From Lycium barbarum (Eukaryota > Streptophyta > Magnoliopsida > Solanales > Solanaceae), in the NCBI RefSeq assembly GCF_019175385.1, contig NC_083342.1:119040376-119104375 (forward strand): a DNA stretch of 64,000 nt, in the 5' to 3' direction. How positions within the stretch are numbered: position 1 is the stretch's first letter; each line of letters starts with the position of its first letter. Below, piece after piece: positions 1 through 11,589 of the stretch. The position numbers and the translations under genes were made by a program. The notes below the pieces were generated by a model. The model had not been told where the DNA came from and searched no databases. It saw only the letters and a list, made by a program, of their open reading frames with translations.

Positions 1-179
1 GATGAATAAAGCAAGAAACATGGGTTAAAATCACTTTTCCCAACCCCCAAAAAAAAAGTGTTCTCATCTAGTATATTACGTCTCTTTCTTTGTTTTTTCT
101 TAAAAGAAAGGATTTTATTTATATTTAAAGTTCGTCCATAGATGTACAATAAGGAATTGATCTGTATGAAACAGTTTCA

Positions 180-1554
180 CTAGTATCTCCTATCAAGAGC
201 AATAGTTATAAAAGAAGGAGATGCTTCAAAAACATAAAGATTGTTTCTTTCCATATTAGGTCTCATAAATTTCCTTCCGTATTCCGCCAGCAGATCTCCA
301 ATCATATTAGCTTCCCTCGAGATGTGGAGCAGCGACTGGTATCCCACTAGTAGCAATAGTGACCTACAATCAGTGAAAATCTGTGAGTGTAATAAAGTAG
401 TACACCATTTATAGAGTTTAATAATAACGGTGAATCAGTTTCTACCAATAAAGGCAAGACATTTTTTGAGCGGGCTAATGTCAGCCATATAATAGCCCAA
501 GTAGCTCCCCATGAAGAGCAGTTCCAACCTTAATGTTGCATGTAGAGCCAGAAATCCACGAGCCTAAATGATCTTGAAAGACTCCTCTTGTGCCTCCAAT
601 TCCAGTGGTTGAATCATATGATCCATCAATATTTAGTTTAAGGAAACCTTCAGGGGGAGCTTCCATGAGACAGGGATCCTGGGAGGAATTTTAGACTTCG
701 AAGAAGCGAGATGCAGGATTTCTAAGGAATGAAAGGCTATATCAAGTACAGTAGAAGATGTTCTAGTGTCGGGATGGTTCCTGAAGAGTTTGTGGTTTAC
801 ACTACAAGAAAAAAGATTTTCGGCAACAATTTTTTTTTTTGTCATAGATTGATTATTGTTAAAAAAGTATTTTTGGCAACAAAAAGAAAAAAATTGTCGC
901 ACAAACTTTTCCCAACGGCTGTTATTGCAATAATTTTTTTTTTGTTGCCAAAAGTACTTTTTGCAACAATAATCAATATTATGGCAACAAAATTAGATTG
1001 TTTGGCAACAAAAAAGTTCATTTGTCAATAATAAAACTAAGTTGTTGCCAAATATTAAATTTTTTGTTGCCATTTCTATACTTTCTTGTAGTGTTTTTTT
1101 TTTCTCCAAATATTCCAAAGAATAAATGGAGTTAGTATGGCTGTTGGCACTGTAGAGTGCCACCTTGTACCATACTCAGACCTTTAGATGTGCAAAGCTA
1201 ATATAAATTATTAAGAAAATCATGGTTAGGGATGGCTATGTTAACGTGGTTCCAAATTGAGATAGCATTTGGGCAGGAGGAAAAAATATGGCAAGTATCT
1301 TCTTCAATATTAGAGCATGAAGCACAATTTTTAGAGGGGATAATATTTCTCAAGGATAAAGAAGAAGCAGTGGGTAGCTTGTTATTTAGAAGGAGCCACA
1401 TGGAAAAATTAATTCTATTAGAGGACTGAATTTTCCAGCTATTTTGATGGTGGTCCAGTGATGAAAGGTACATAGCATAAGCACTCTTCGTGTTGAATGA
1501 TCCGTCGGAGGAATGGTTCCAGAAGTACGAATCAATTTTATTTTTTGTATTCAA
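180..1554 (-). pseudogene. LINE-type non-LTR retrotransposon 3' end: zf-RVT plus RNase H remnant
   Basis: Read on the minus strand, 1554-1198 encodes a segment with the pattern of the zinc-binding domain that follows plant LINE reverse transcriptases: SAYAMYLS, then NFSMWLLLNNKLPT, then a Cys pair in CASCSNIEEDTCHIFSSC. After a linker, 666 to about 180 reads as RNase H: NIDGS with the first catalytic Asp, HGELLGL with the Glu, a VETDS piece, and HISREANMIGDLLAEYG with the last Asp, ending at a stop near 180. The frame is broken in the second half of RNase H and in the linker, which also holds a CACTA-type insertion (800-1093). The reverse transcriptase itself and a poly(A) tail are not seen. 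It is a truncated fossil. The domain assignment is confident and the exact LINE clade is not. Confidence 0.8.
800..1093. mobile_element. small non-autonomous CACTA-type (En/Spm-like) element
   Basis: The segment opens with CACTACAAGAAAA and closes with TTTCTTGTAGTG, which are inverted ends of the classic plant CACTA type. The interior (about 270 bp) is made of diverged, alternating copies of a GGCAACAA / TTGTTGCC motif on both strands, so it can fold on itself. The flanking triplets are TTA and TTT, so the expected 3-bp target duplication is present only with one mismatch. It lies in the linker between the zinc-finger and RNase H parts of the LINE remnant and is therefore younger than that LINE. 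It has no coding capacity. Confidence 0.8.
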
Positions 1555-2823
1555 TATTTGAGTGTATTCGTTATTTTTTTGGTGTACATATGTTGTATAT
1601 AGTGTTTTTCGCCTATTTTTGTTAATTTTTTGGCATATCTATGTTGTATACGCCTGTATTTATTGTATACATACCGAAAGATATGGTATTTGTTAATTTT
1701 TGGTGTATATATATTTTTATGTATTCATTTTTTACTCGTTGTATTTATGAATATAGCAAGACAATTTATAAATACAGATAGTCATTTTCATGCATACAGT
1801 GAAAAAACAGGATTTGTTTTTATTGTATTCATGAATACAGCGAAAATAAAAAACGAATACAGTGAAAAAAACGTATACAACTGTTGGCAGCTGGGGTTGT
1901 TGCTACAAACTGTAAATATTGAAACATTTGCTATTTGTAAATATTGAAACATTTGCTGTGTGACTTGATTAAAGCCCAAATATTGTCATTTATATAGTTT
2001 GCCCTTATTTTTAAGTCTCCAAATTAAACTAGCAACGAGGGACGTTGTTTTAAAAATAGCCAGCCCACCCAAATGCTTAGGCTTAGTTACCGAATCCCAA
2101 TTAACTAGCATATTACGTCAATATAGTATATTGATTAACTGGGCATGAAGTTTACATTAAAAAAAAAAAACTATTGAAATTTGTGATTAAAACAAGTTCT
2201 AAACATTTGTATCGCTATAAGCCTGTATACTATCTTATTAAAGGTAAAATGAGAATTTAAAAACTACTTATTTTCAACTATTAATATATCATTCGTTTTT
2301 AAACAGAATAAAAAAGATTATATAAATTGGGATAGATATAAGTATATATTAATGGAGAAGCACATCTCTCTCTCATTCTTCTTACTTGCTTCTCTTTCCA
2401 ACTCCAACAACTTAGGACAATAGAATTCTGCAAGCAAACGATTTTAAATTATGAAATTTACAACAGCAAAATTAAACCATCTCACAAGAAAAAAAAAAAA
2501 CCTTCAACGAGAAGTCAGTACCATTACTTCTGCAGATCTACGTGTGCTTAAACGTACAGTTTAGACATACTGGTCCCCACTTTAAAGTTGAGGCACCAAA
2601 AACAACTTGCAAATTGAATCTTGGGGTTTCAGTTTTCTTGGAACCAAAATTACTTCATGTCAACTTACGCATGGCGTATATATCTGACATTATTGAAATG
2701 GTTACTAAATGGCACAGCAATATTGATAAGCAAATCCACAGAAGTTGGCACTTGGACATCAAGCTTGCTTTGTTGATAAAGGAAATAAATGAATAACAAA
2801 GGAAAAATAAAGAACATGTTAAT
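1555..2823. other. AT-rich intergenic stretch, no gene recognised
   Basis: There are many GTATAC and GTATTC-type words, and a 25-bp unit (TGTAAATATTGAAACATTTG core) is present almost twice in tandem at 1911-1957. An 84-codon open frame at 2542-2796 (plus strand) resembles nothing I know, and I do not call it a gene. The stretch ends at the target duplication of the Copia element that follows. Confidence 0.5.
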
Positions 2824-3027
2824 TGTTATAAATATTATTTATTATTGTGGATATCTATTTTTAGGAGAAATATTAGGGTTAGTGACTTTGGGATCAAGTC
2901 ACCTTTCCCCTATAAATATAGAGGTTCTCCTTCATTGTAAATCAATCCCTCAAGAGAAATAAAGAATTTCCATCTCTTCTCTCTTTCTCTACAATATTCT
3001 TCTTGCTTGCTTTATTATTTTATAATA
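2824..3027 (+). repeat. 5' LTR of the Copia element
   Basis: The 204-bp repeat starts TGTTATAAATATT and ends TTTATAATA. The terminal dinucleotide is TA rather than CA in both copies. A TATA box (TATAAATA, 2911-2918) lies mid-LTR, followed by a pyrimidine-rich leader, as expected for a short Copia LTR promoter. It matches 7434-7637 with about four substitutions. Confidence 0.93.
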
Positions 3028-3804
3028 CGTTATCAGCACGAGACTCTAGCTATCATCTCCATTATAGGTAATATTCTTCCTAATTTTTATCCCGCATATG
3101 ATTCACCTGGTATGTTTTTGATCTTTTCTACTTCACCGTGTTAAGTTTACATGTTATGATTTTATCTGGCAATCTCAAAATTCCTTTGTTTATGCGGACA
3201 CTATATGATGATAACAATTAATTAGTTAACCTGCTAAACTTACTGTTTTCTTATGTTTCCAGTGAATGATTATAATATGCCAAACTTTTATATTGCAATA
3301 AATTTGGTATGCTTCTCGTCAGACTAATATAGAATGGAGTTAAATATGTGATTAATGTTTCATAGATGTTCACACCTACTATTTATTTATAGACTAGTGA
3401 AGTTAAGATCTACGTTATTAATTTTCATCTACAAAATGCTTTTCATTGGTTTTTGAACAATCAGGTATGCTAATAGGTACTACCACATGTATGTAGATTG
3501 AATCTACTTTTGATTTTACTCATTTATTTAAAATCATGGTCTATCTAACGTAAAAACAAGGATGACAATTATGTGATCCATAAATTTATCACTGTGTGGT
3601 TACTTCTCCAGAATATTGCTCAATGCCTTAATACCCTCAGTTATCAACAATGAACCCGCGGCTTTGGTTAATTAAAATTTCTATCTAATATTTTATAATT
3701 AGTTGATATAATAAAGATTAAGGATTGGTGGTACTGTTAATCGTATATACTACCGTCTCTAAGAGGTTAACGAAGGCAACTACTGGTACTAAAAGAAGCA
3801 TTGA

Positions 3805-6738
3805 AACTCTGGTAGAGTTCACAACAAATATATAACCACCAGAAGTGGTAATATTTTTATGATCTTATTATGATTATAAAGGAAGATATGTTAGAGAAAA
3901 ATTCTTCTATATTTATGCCTCGATCTGCAATATTCTTCTCGTAGTGGAGGAAAACAAGTCAAGTGTGATGTAATTAAGGTATGTTTACTGTTTTTCATGA
4001 GATTCGATTTTAGTAAACTTTGACGAACAATTGTGATGTCCATCTCAGGTAAAGTGATTTGAGCCTTTGCTCATTATTGTTGGTTTAATATTTTTTTATT
4101 CACTTCTAAGGTTACGTGCTATGTTTATATATTAGTATGTCGTGGTTAAGTTGATACTTGGTTTTAGAATGACCACCAGAAGTGGCATTAATACTTCACT
4201 AGTCTAAAGTATCAATAAATTTATCTATATTCATGATCACCAGAAGTGATGATTTATACATGGGCCTATATATTGTGGTTTATATTGGAAATATGTTAGA
4301 GAAAAATCTCTACATTATATGCATACCTCGATTTGCTCTCGAAGTAGCAATATTTTAAAAGAGGTTCTAAGCGACCATAATTTTATATGGTTAAGACACG
4401 TTCATATGATTATGTTCCATTCTTGAAGACTGAGAACTTTTGATAAATATAATAAATACATATCCGTTCCCTGAAGTGAATGTGATGGTGTAAAGATTAT
4501 AATTGGTTTCACCTCTAGAAGAGGTAGAATAATTGAAAAGGAAAATATTCTAAATATTTTATGATTTACTCCCGAAGTAGTAAACTCAGAAATCTGCTCC
4601 CGAAGTAGCAAATTTTGAATTCTACTATTGTTTTTACATGTACATTTAATTATTGTTCATTTCATGACACCAGCAGTGTTTAACTAAAATTTCTTTTATG
4701 ATACCAGCAGTATCTAAAATATATTTGATAGTACAAAATCAATTAAGGGCTCCAGAAGAGCAGACTATTTATCTAGAAGATCATGACACTAGTAGTGTCC
4801 AAACAATATGTGATTACGGAGAATAAATTAAAGGCTCCAGAAGAGCTTATATAGTATTATGTCATTCGTTTTAGATTGTAATATACGAAGGCGTTATGAT
4901 CGAAATACAAGTTATGGTAAACCCGAAGTTTACTAAAGTAAATGACTATCATATTGAAGCTATAAATGATTGGAGGATTAAATATATTGAAAATTATAGT
5001 GGCTAAGAAATATGTATATGAATGGTTACCCTCTTTATTCTCCAAATTGTACTACACAAATATAAGCATATTGAATCACATGGTAAACGAGAAGCTTATT
5101 GGTGCAAAAAATAATTCATGTCATGGTAAACCAGAAGTTTATTAAAACATATAACACATGGTATGGTAAACCTGAATTTTACTAGTATAAATAATTTTAT
5201 TAGTCGGCATGAGCGGTTTGGCCATCCCGATTCAAATATGATGTGAAAATTGAGTATTTGGCATATATTGAAGAACTAGAAGATTCTTCAAGGAATTATT
5301 TTTGTTGCTTGTTCTCATGATAAGTTGATTATACTGACTAATGTTGGATTGAATTCCCTAAATTCTGGAAAAATATAAAAGGTGAATATGTGCCCGTTCA
5401 CTTGTTATGTGATGTCTTAAATAGATGCATCAATAAGACGGTCACATGTGTGTTTATTGTCAACCCGCAGTTTGACATATGCAAAGTTACTTGCTCAAAA
5501 TAATTGAGTTGAGAGCACAATTTTCAGATTATGTAATCAAGATAATTCATCTTGTTAATGCTAGTTTATACCAAGCTGGTTTGGCGTTGAATGCCTCTGA
5601 TAAATAGTTAAACCATTGCTTATGAGAACAAAGCTTCATGTGCTAGTCTGAGATACGATATATTGTATACAACATCACTTGTATGCTTCAGATCAATAAA
5701 TTATGATAAATTTTCCCCTCACAATGGGTTCAGGGTTAGGAACCAGATATTTCCATCTAACAATTTTTTATATGTGGTATACGATTAATTAATCTACCAT
5801 GATGCATAAAGATGGATTCCCCCAAAGAAAATGGGGTGTATGTTAGTTTTTCTAACATAAGGGGGAGAGAATAAGCATCTGAGGAATATGTGATGAATTA
5901 TATATCATTAGTATGATCCTCATTCAAAAGATAATTCTACTCAAATGCTAGAAGCATTTGCTGACCCAAAATTAATTTCTAACTTCAGCTGCAAAATGCT
6001 CCTATTAAATTCATGTCCCTGAAGGACAGAATCAAAAGCATGCATGAAGCGTGGTAGTCCAATCGGTTCCAAACGCAATAATCATTGAAAAGAAAGAGGA
6101 GCAAATGATTAATGATCATTATAAGGAGGCAATGTGCTCTTGAAGAGCCTGCAACATAACACTTCATGAAACCTCATGAAAGGTTAGGTACCTAAAAATA
6201 ATGGAAGTGATGAGATCTCATTAAGTTATGTCACATTGCGAACCGATACAAATGATATATCGTCGTCGATATCTTTGGTACAATATAGCGCAATATTGTC
6301 AAAGATTGTGAGGATCTAAATTATACGTCTATTAAAGCATGCTAACGTAGAAATTATTATAAAGTGAAATGACGCACCTTGGCAAGTGTAAAGTTTATTG
6401 GACCTGCTGTCCGGACACCAGAAGATGTCACATATTTAAATAGAAATAGATGTTGTCATATCCTATATATTGAATTACTTGACAAAATTATATGAAAATT
6501 CCTGAAGAATTTTGAATGCCTGAAGCATATACAAATTCTAGAAGTTTTGTTCGTTATTATGAATTAAATCAAGCAAGGTGAATGTGATTTAATCACCTTA
6601 ATGAATGTTTAATGAATTAAATCAAGCAAGGTGAATATTTAATGTTTATTTATCCCTACATTTTTGTGGAAATCAAAATCTGTCATATTGTTAGTGCAAG
6701 TTGATGACTTAAGAATTATTGAAACTCTTGAAGAGTTT
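3805..6738 (+). repeat. Dispersed array of mini-hairpins with a YNGAA-type loop
   Basis: About 25 short inverted repeats share a 5-nt loop of the form CAGAA, TAGAA, CTGAA, TTGAA or CCGAA, closed by C-G, with stems that differ from one to the next. Examples: ACCAC-CAGAA-GTGGT (3835), ACCTC-TAGAA-GAGGT (4511), GATAC-CAGCA-GTATC (4700), GACAC-TAGTA-GTGTC (4785), GTAAAC-CCGAA-GTTTAC (4917), CAAATGC-TAGAA-GCATTTG (5942), AAAATTC-CTGAA-GAATTTT (6495), AAACTC-TTGAA-GAGTTT (6722). Variants with an 8-nt loop occur at 4333, 4565, 4595 and 5268 (8-bp stem). Those after about 5.9 kb overlap decayed pol codons such as Pro-Glu. Function unknown. Confidence 0.8.
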
Positions 6739-7433
6739 TGAAAAAAAATAGATTATCTGCTGAAAGAAGTTGAAATGAGAAACTTGCAGAATTTTTTGGT
6801 CCAGAAGTGCCATATCTTTGTGTAATTGATGCATTTATATATTTTGCTATGACTATGAGGGATTATGGTCATGCGATGTTGTTTTACATGACAGTCAAAT
6901 CATATAAAGGTAATATTTGTTTATAAAGCAAGTTAGGAATGCACTTGGAGTGATTTCAATAAAATTATATGCTGATGCAACTCTATCTAAAGACTGAAGA
7001 TGCAGCAACATACATAGTCCAACTAAAGAGTGGATTCTTAAAAGGACAAAGCTCATTTCGCCAAAGTTGTTCTTCACAAACGAGCTCCAAAAGAATGGTG
7101 ATATCAAGGTGCAACAAATTGTTCGAGTGATAATATGGCTGATTTATTCACCAAGTCTATACCAACTGCAACTTTCTAGTGAAGATGTGAAGATTCAAAT
7201 TTTTGGATTGAAGTTCTCATCAGGGGGAGTTAATACGCGTTGTACTCTTTTTCCCTTTCGAGGTTTTTGTTCCACTGGGTTTTTCCTTGTAAGGTTTTTT
7301 TAATGAGGCAACCAAATAGCGTATTATTAGAAATGTGTACTCTTTTTCCTTCACTAGACTTTTTCCCACTGGGTTTTTTCTAGTAAGGTTTTAACGAGAC
7401 ACATTATCTATCAAATAGACATCCAAGGGGGAG

Positions 7434-7637
7434 TGTTATAAATATTATTTATTATTGTGGATGTCTATCTTTAGGAGAAATATTAGGGTTAGTGACTTTG
7501 GGATCAAGTCACCTTTCCCCTATAAATATAGAGGTTCTCCTTCATTGTAAATCAATCTCCCAAGAGAAATAAAGAATTTCCATCTCTTCTCTCTTTCTCT
7601 ACAATATTCTTCTTGCTTGCTTTATTATTTTATAATA
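7434..7637 (+). repeat. 3' LTR of the Copia element
   Basis: This 204-bp partner of 2824-3027 has the same ends and is directly preceded by the purine tract at 7423-7433. Upstream, 7235-7312 and 7335-7402 are two related copies of a TACTCTTTTTCC ... ACTGGGTTTTT ... AAGGTTTT block, a common 3'-end arrangement in this Copia type. Confidence 0.93.
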
Positions 7638-7817
7638 TTAATTTGTATCTTAAGAGTATTTTAACATAAATTTTGGCGTATCATCTATCTAATAATGTTT
7701 TTTCTTTTTTCCTAATCTTTAAAAATAACATGGATAATGATTGGATATCTGAAGATGCGGCTAATAAAGCTAAGGTTGTCATTTTCATATACTATTATTT
7801 GAGAAAAAACCATTATT

Positions 7818-7893
7818 GGTCATTGATTTATTGTATTATATATACACGTTTTTAGTGTTCGTATTATTTTACGGAGCACATTAATTTTATCAG
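7818..7893 (+). repeat. Left copy of a ~75-bp direct repeat flanking 7.9-14.05 kb
   Basis: This copy starts GGTCATTGATTTATTG and includes the word TTTTTAGTGTTCGTAT. It matches 14047-14120 with a few substitutions and a 3-base gap. The block between the two copies consists of Gypsy-type fragments. Confidence 0.75.
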
Positions 7894-7894
7894 T

Positions 7895-10150
7895 TATTAC
7901 ACATTCAAACATCAATGAACAAAATAAGTCATGCCATAAAATACTGAAATAAGTGCGGAAGTTCTTACTATTACAAAATCCCCAAAATCCGAAAGTCATT
8001 GTACAGGACTCTAATCTAAAACATGTCTAAGGAATGAAATCTGTCTAATAAATATCCATAATGTCCAGAGTAAGAAAAGACATCATAAGAGGAAGATCTT
8101 CAGGCGGCCTGGCATGGGAAGAAGCTCACCCTAAATCTATCAGCAAACGTCCTCCACGCTAGATGTGAGGGCGGGTAGCAGCCTCCATATCATAATTTGC
8201 ACTCAAAAGAATGCAGCAAGGTAGTATCAGTACAAACACTGTGTATCGGTAGATATCATAGGCCGACTAAGATTAGTATCATGCATAATTCATAAAATCA
8301 ATAGAATAAACAAGCCAGTCAACAGACATAAATATCAATAAACCATAGCAAGTCAACCAAGGATAATCACAATCAAATCACCAAGAATGTCAAGAATCAC
8401 AATCAGGTAAGCCACAACGGAAATAAATTTACCATAATGACCACACTCATTGTACACACATGCTAACTGATGTCATTGCTCAGTAGTCATGACCTGCAGG
8501 GGACCCATGGTGTCCATGTACCACTCGTTCCGGAATACTCCTCGGACCCGAGCACAAACTTTCGCTCCGGAACGAACCTCAGACGCAAGACATATCAATT
8601 TACCTCTGGTTTCCGGAACTAACCTCGGACCACGAGCCCATAATCTAGGTCACATATGTGCCTTCCCATACCTCTTACCGAAAAATGTTTCGTACCTTCT
8701 CAATATCAATACTCAAATCATCATTTCATGTCACATTACCATCGAGAAGATCATATTAGCTTCTCATCACAATACATTCACTGCAGAATCAACACACAGG
8801 AATAGTGGCACGAAGCCTACACAATCACTCAATCATAATCACATAGAAGTTCAGCCACACCTTATCATGCATGACAACTAGACATGCTTTCTCCTAAAGA
8901 ATTCACAAACATACAATCAACTAACCAAAGTCTAACTCAAGTAGACCGTAACCTACCTGAATGTAGAGCTGGGACAACAAAAGTCACTCCGTTATATCCT
9001 TTCCTTTCCTTAAAGCCTCAGAACGCTCAAAGTCTAAAAATAGAAGACTCAATGAGTCACAATTACTCAAATCACAAGTACCAATGCAAGAATGCCCTTC
9101 CCTTTACCCCATTCCAAGGGGTGGATGATTTCCTAGGTGTTAAGCAACTTATCAAGGGCCTTAATAATCATTAATCATCAAAATCCTAACAACATTCTAT
9201 CAATATTCCCATTACAAGCAGTTTTTATGGTCAAGACACCATTTTTATAGAACCCTAGGTCTCCATTCACTTAATTTATGACTCTAAGTGTTCAATTCAT
9301 GATTAAGAGAAACTAACCCAAGCCTTTAGATGATAGCTAAAGGATAATAACCAGAACCCATCAAGTTTAGAAGGTTTATTAATATTCTAAGGTTTCTATT
9401 TCAATTTCACCATTAAAAAACCACGAAGGGGATAACAATCATGAATGAGAATGGAATAGATGGAACTTACCTCTCAAGAGTTTCTTACCCTACCTTGGAA
9501 TTTCACCCTAGATGCTTGTTGGGAAGTGTGTTGGTGTTTTGTGAATAAAGAATATGAGACTAAGTATAGAAAATTCGAGCCATTGTTTTTCATCGATCGC
9601 TACAGCGGTCATCACGCCGCTGCAGCGGTCCCGCTATAGTTGTCAAGTGACCGCTATAGCGGACCAAAGAGAAATCCGCTTGACCGCTATGTCAACCTGT
9701 CCACCGTTATAGCGGTGCCGCCATAGCGGTCCACCGCCGCCACAGCGGCCACTGAGGACATGGATGGCCGCTGGCAGCAATCAAGCCGCCGCTATAGCTG
9801 TACCACCGCTGCAGCGGTCCATTTTGGGCAGTGAGCTCGACTTTTTGTTCATTTTTTCCCCCTATCACCCAAACATTTCATCTGAGGCCTCAAAAACACA
9901 AAACAAACATGTACATATACATAAAGACGCCCTACGAATCAACCCGTGGCTTCAGAATTCCCAACGGAGTTCTAATGTTTTACGTCACCCCCCGATGGAC
10001 TCAAGGAAATCAAGTAACAACCACAAACAAGTCAAGTTTCAGCTCATAAGCTTACACGATTGAGTTTCTACTGGTTCATTTTACCCTTGCAAAGGTTACA
10101 TTTGGTGGGGTGATCCTACATTTCCCATAATGACCGGAAGGGACATTACA
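7895..10150 (-). mobile_element. Decayed Gypsy-type LTR, probably solo or truncated
   Basis: On the minus strand the segment begins at 10150 with TGTAATGTCCCTTCCGGTCA, which resembles the start of LTRs in the Tekay/Del group of plant chromoviruses. It continues through a GC-rich CCGCTATAGCGG-like region (9595-9830) and a stretch of the type found in Solanaceae Gypsy LTRs (8100-8650). There is no PBS, gag or pol next to it. The left boundary is not determined and no target duplication was found. Open frames at 8489-8881 and 8884-9174 have no recognisable protein features and are taken as chance. The lineage is a guess from sequence feel. Confidence 0.5.
9595..9830. repeat. GC-rich cluster of CCGCTATAGCGG-like palindromes
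   Basis: At least ten imperfect copies of a short palindromic word (GACCGCTATAGCGG, CCGCTGCAGCGG, CCGTTATAGCGG, CCGCCATAGCGG, CCGCCACAGCGG) are packed into about 235 bp. Base composition contrasts with the AT-rich surroundings and there are many CG dinucleotides. The cluster sits inside the putative Gypsy LTR. Confidence 0.75.
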
Positions 10151-10179
10151 TATCGTGTATATCACAGTCTGACACTTAG

Positions 10180-11560
10180 AAAACTTTAGAAGAATGTCTT
10201 TTGGGCCACAATTCTAGGCCTGCCCTTAGTACTGGTGACCTGATAATTGTTTTAGTTAGCCACTGATGGGCTTTTGCATAAATTATCCGCTATTTTTTTA
10301 GTATAATAATTGTGGGCTTTGCCCAAAAGCATTGTAATTCATTTTTTGGCTTTGTAATTTAATTTCCATCCTCGGTTACTTTACTAATATTATATATACC
10401 TATTTGTTGTGATTACCCCTATACGTTGGTGGGTTCATCGAGGCCCACTAATAATTCTAGATTGAGTCTACCCCTAGCATGGATGGCATAAGCATTGGAA
10501 CGCATATTGGAGCGAAAAATATTGATTTGTGCATTTTTCTGTTGGGCTTGGTCGGCCCAACTCGTTACTCTATTCAGTTTTGTATTTTAATTAATTTTGT
10601 GTATGATTTATTGGAACCCTTTGAGATTAGCACATATTTAGAGTCGCAAAAACTATTTTTTGGAAACTTAAAAAGCCGATTTTGGAAAATTCTTTTGAAA
10701 AACGGCCCTTTGGACTAATTATACTTGTATAAAATTGAGACATCTTTAAATTTGAGAATAATATTTTTTTGGAACAAAAATTGACAAACTTAGCCAATTT
10801 TTAAACAAAAATATCCTTGGACCTGTGGACTATTGGACCGTTTGGACAAGATTTGGACTTGGACTATTTTGTTTAATTTAGACTAAAAAATCTAAAAATA
10901 TGAAATATGGTTAAAATATGGATAATAATGTTATCCCAGAAAATGATTTTCTCAAAAAACTTAACTTAGCCAAAAAAAAAAAAATTTTTAAAAATTCGGG
11001 TGGGGTTACGTAGTGTTCTACTTAGGTTAATGCCTTCGGATTTTAACCTAGGTGTTCTAGTTCGAAACCTATAACGCCCAATTTTGGGCAAAACTTTACC
11101 ATTTTTATTTCTTGAAAGTGTTGTATTTTTTTGCATAAATGACTAAACTTTTATTGCGGGAATCTAAAACAAAAGCAGTTTTTTATCAAAAATAATTTAC
11201 ATTCACAAGGACATTCACAAGGCATACTATTAGAACTCGTAGGTCAACCGTATTTTACGGATCCTTAATACCGGGGTGCCTAACACCTTTCCCGGGGCAT
11301 CACAAGAACCCTTACCCTCTGATTTAGACGGGTTTCTTTTAAAATTTAACCATTTTAAATAAACCCTTTTGAACTGGTTTTTTTCCTAACTTACCTATAA
11401 GTTAGGTGGCGACTCTAAAATAATATTTATTTAGAGAACCATCCACGTAGAAGTATATTTTTTCTTTTTCCCAGTACGATTAAACACGTACTTTCTCGGG
11501 ACACTTTCCTTTTTAAATGAGGTAAGTGCAAATCCGAATCAGAAAAAATAGAACCGCATG
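10180..11560 (+). mobile_element. Tat/Ogre-type LTR fragment
   Basis: The part at 11240-11420 matches in order the U5-end region of the solo LTR at 23660-23830. Both contain a GTCAACC word, then GGTGCCTAA, then CCTTTCCC or CTTCCCTTT, then GAACCCTTACC, and finally TTAGGTGGCGACTC. The orientation is plus. No TG start or CA end could be fixed, and no PBS follows, so this is a truncated relative of the large Gypsy family elsewhere in the window. Open frames at 10479 and 11427 show no protein similarity that I recognise. Confidence 0.55.
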
Positions 11561-11589
11561 TTATACCCTTGTAGGCCAAGAGTAACATG

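Larger units (their letters stand above)
2824..7637 (+). mobile_element. Complete Copia-type LTR element with non-coding, decayed interior
   Basis: This is a 4814-bp element with two 204-bp LTRs, flanked by the 5-bp target duplication TTAAT (2819-2823 and 7638-7642). It has a tRNA-iMet-like PBS (TTATCAGCACGA) just after the 5' LTR and a polypurine tract (AAGGGGGAG) just before the 3' LTR. Plus-strand pol remnants confirm Copia and its orientation: a linker piece around 6016-6070 (HVPEGQ, then KRGSPIGSK), an RT piece at 6490-6530 (YMKIPEEF, stop, MPEAY), and the end of RNase H at about 7110-7190 (SSDNMADLFTKSIPTATF). No reading frame longer than 85 codons survives. The two LTRs differ at only about 4 of 204 positions, so the interior looks older than the insertion. 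It may have moved as a non-autonomous element. Confidence 0.93.

Noticed and set aside
2542..2796. 84-codon frame upstream of the Copia element
   Set aside because: No homology that I recognise, no clear promoter, and the length is within chance expectation for this composition.
8489..9174. Two plus-strand frames (130 and 96 codons)
   Set aside because: No domain signal, and they lie within LTR-like sequence. The first reads through Arg/Thr-rich low-information sequence.
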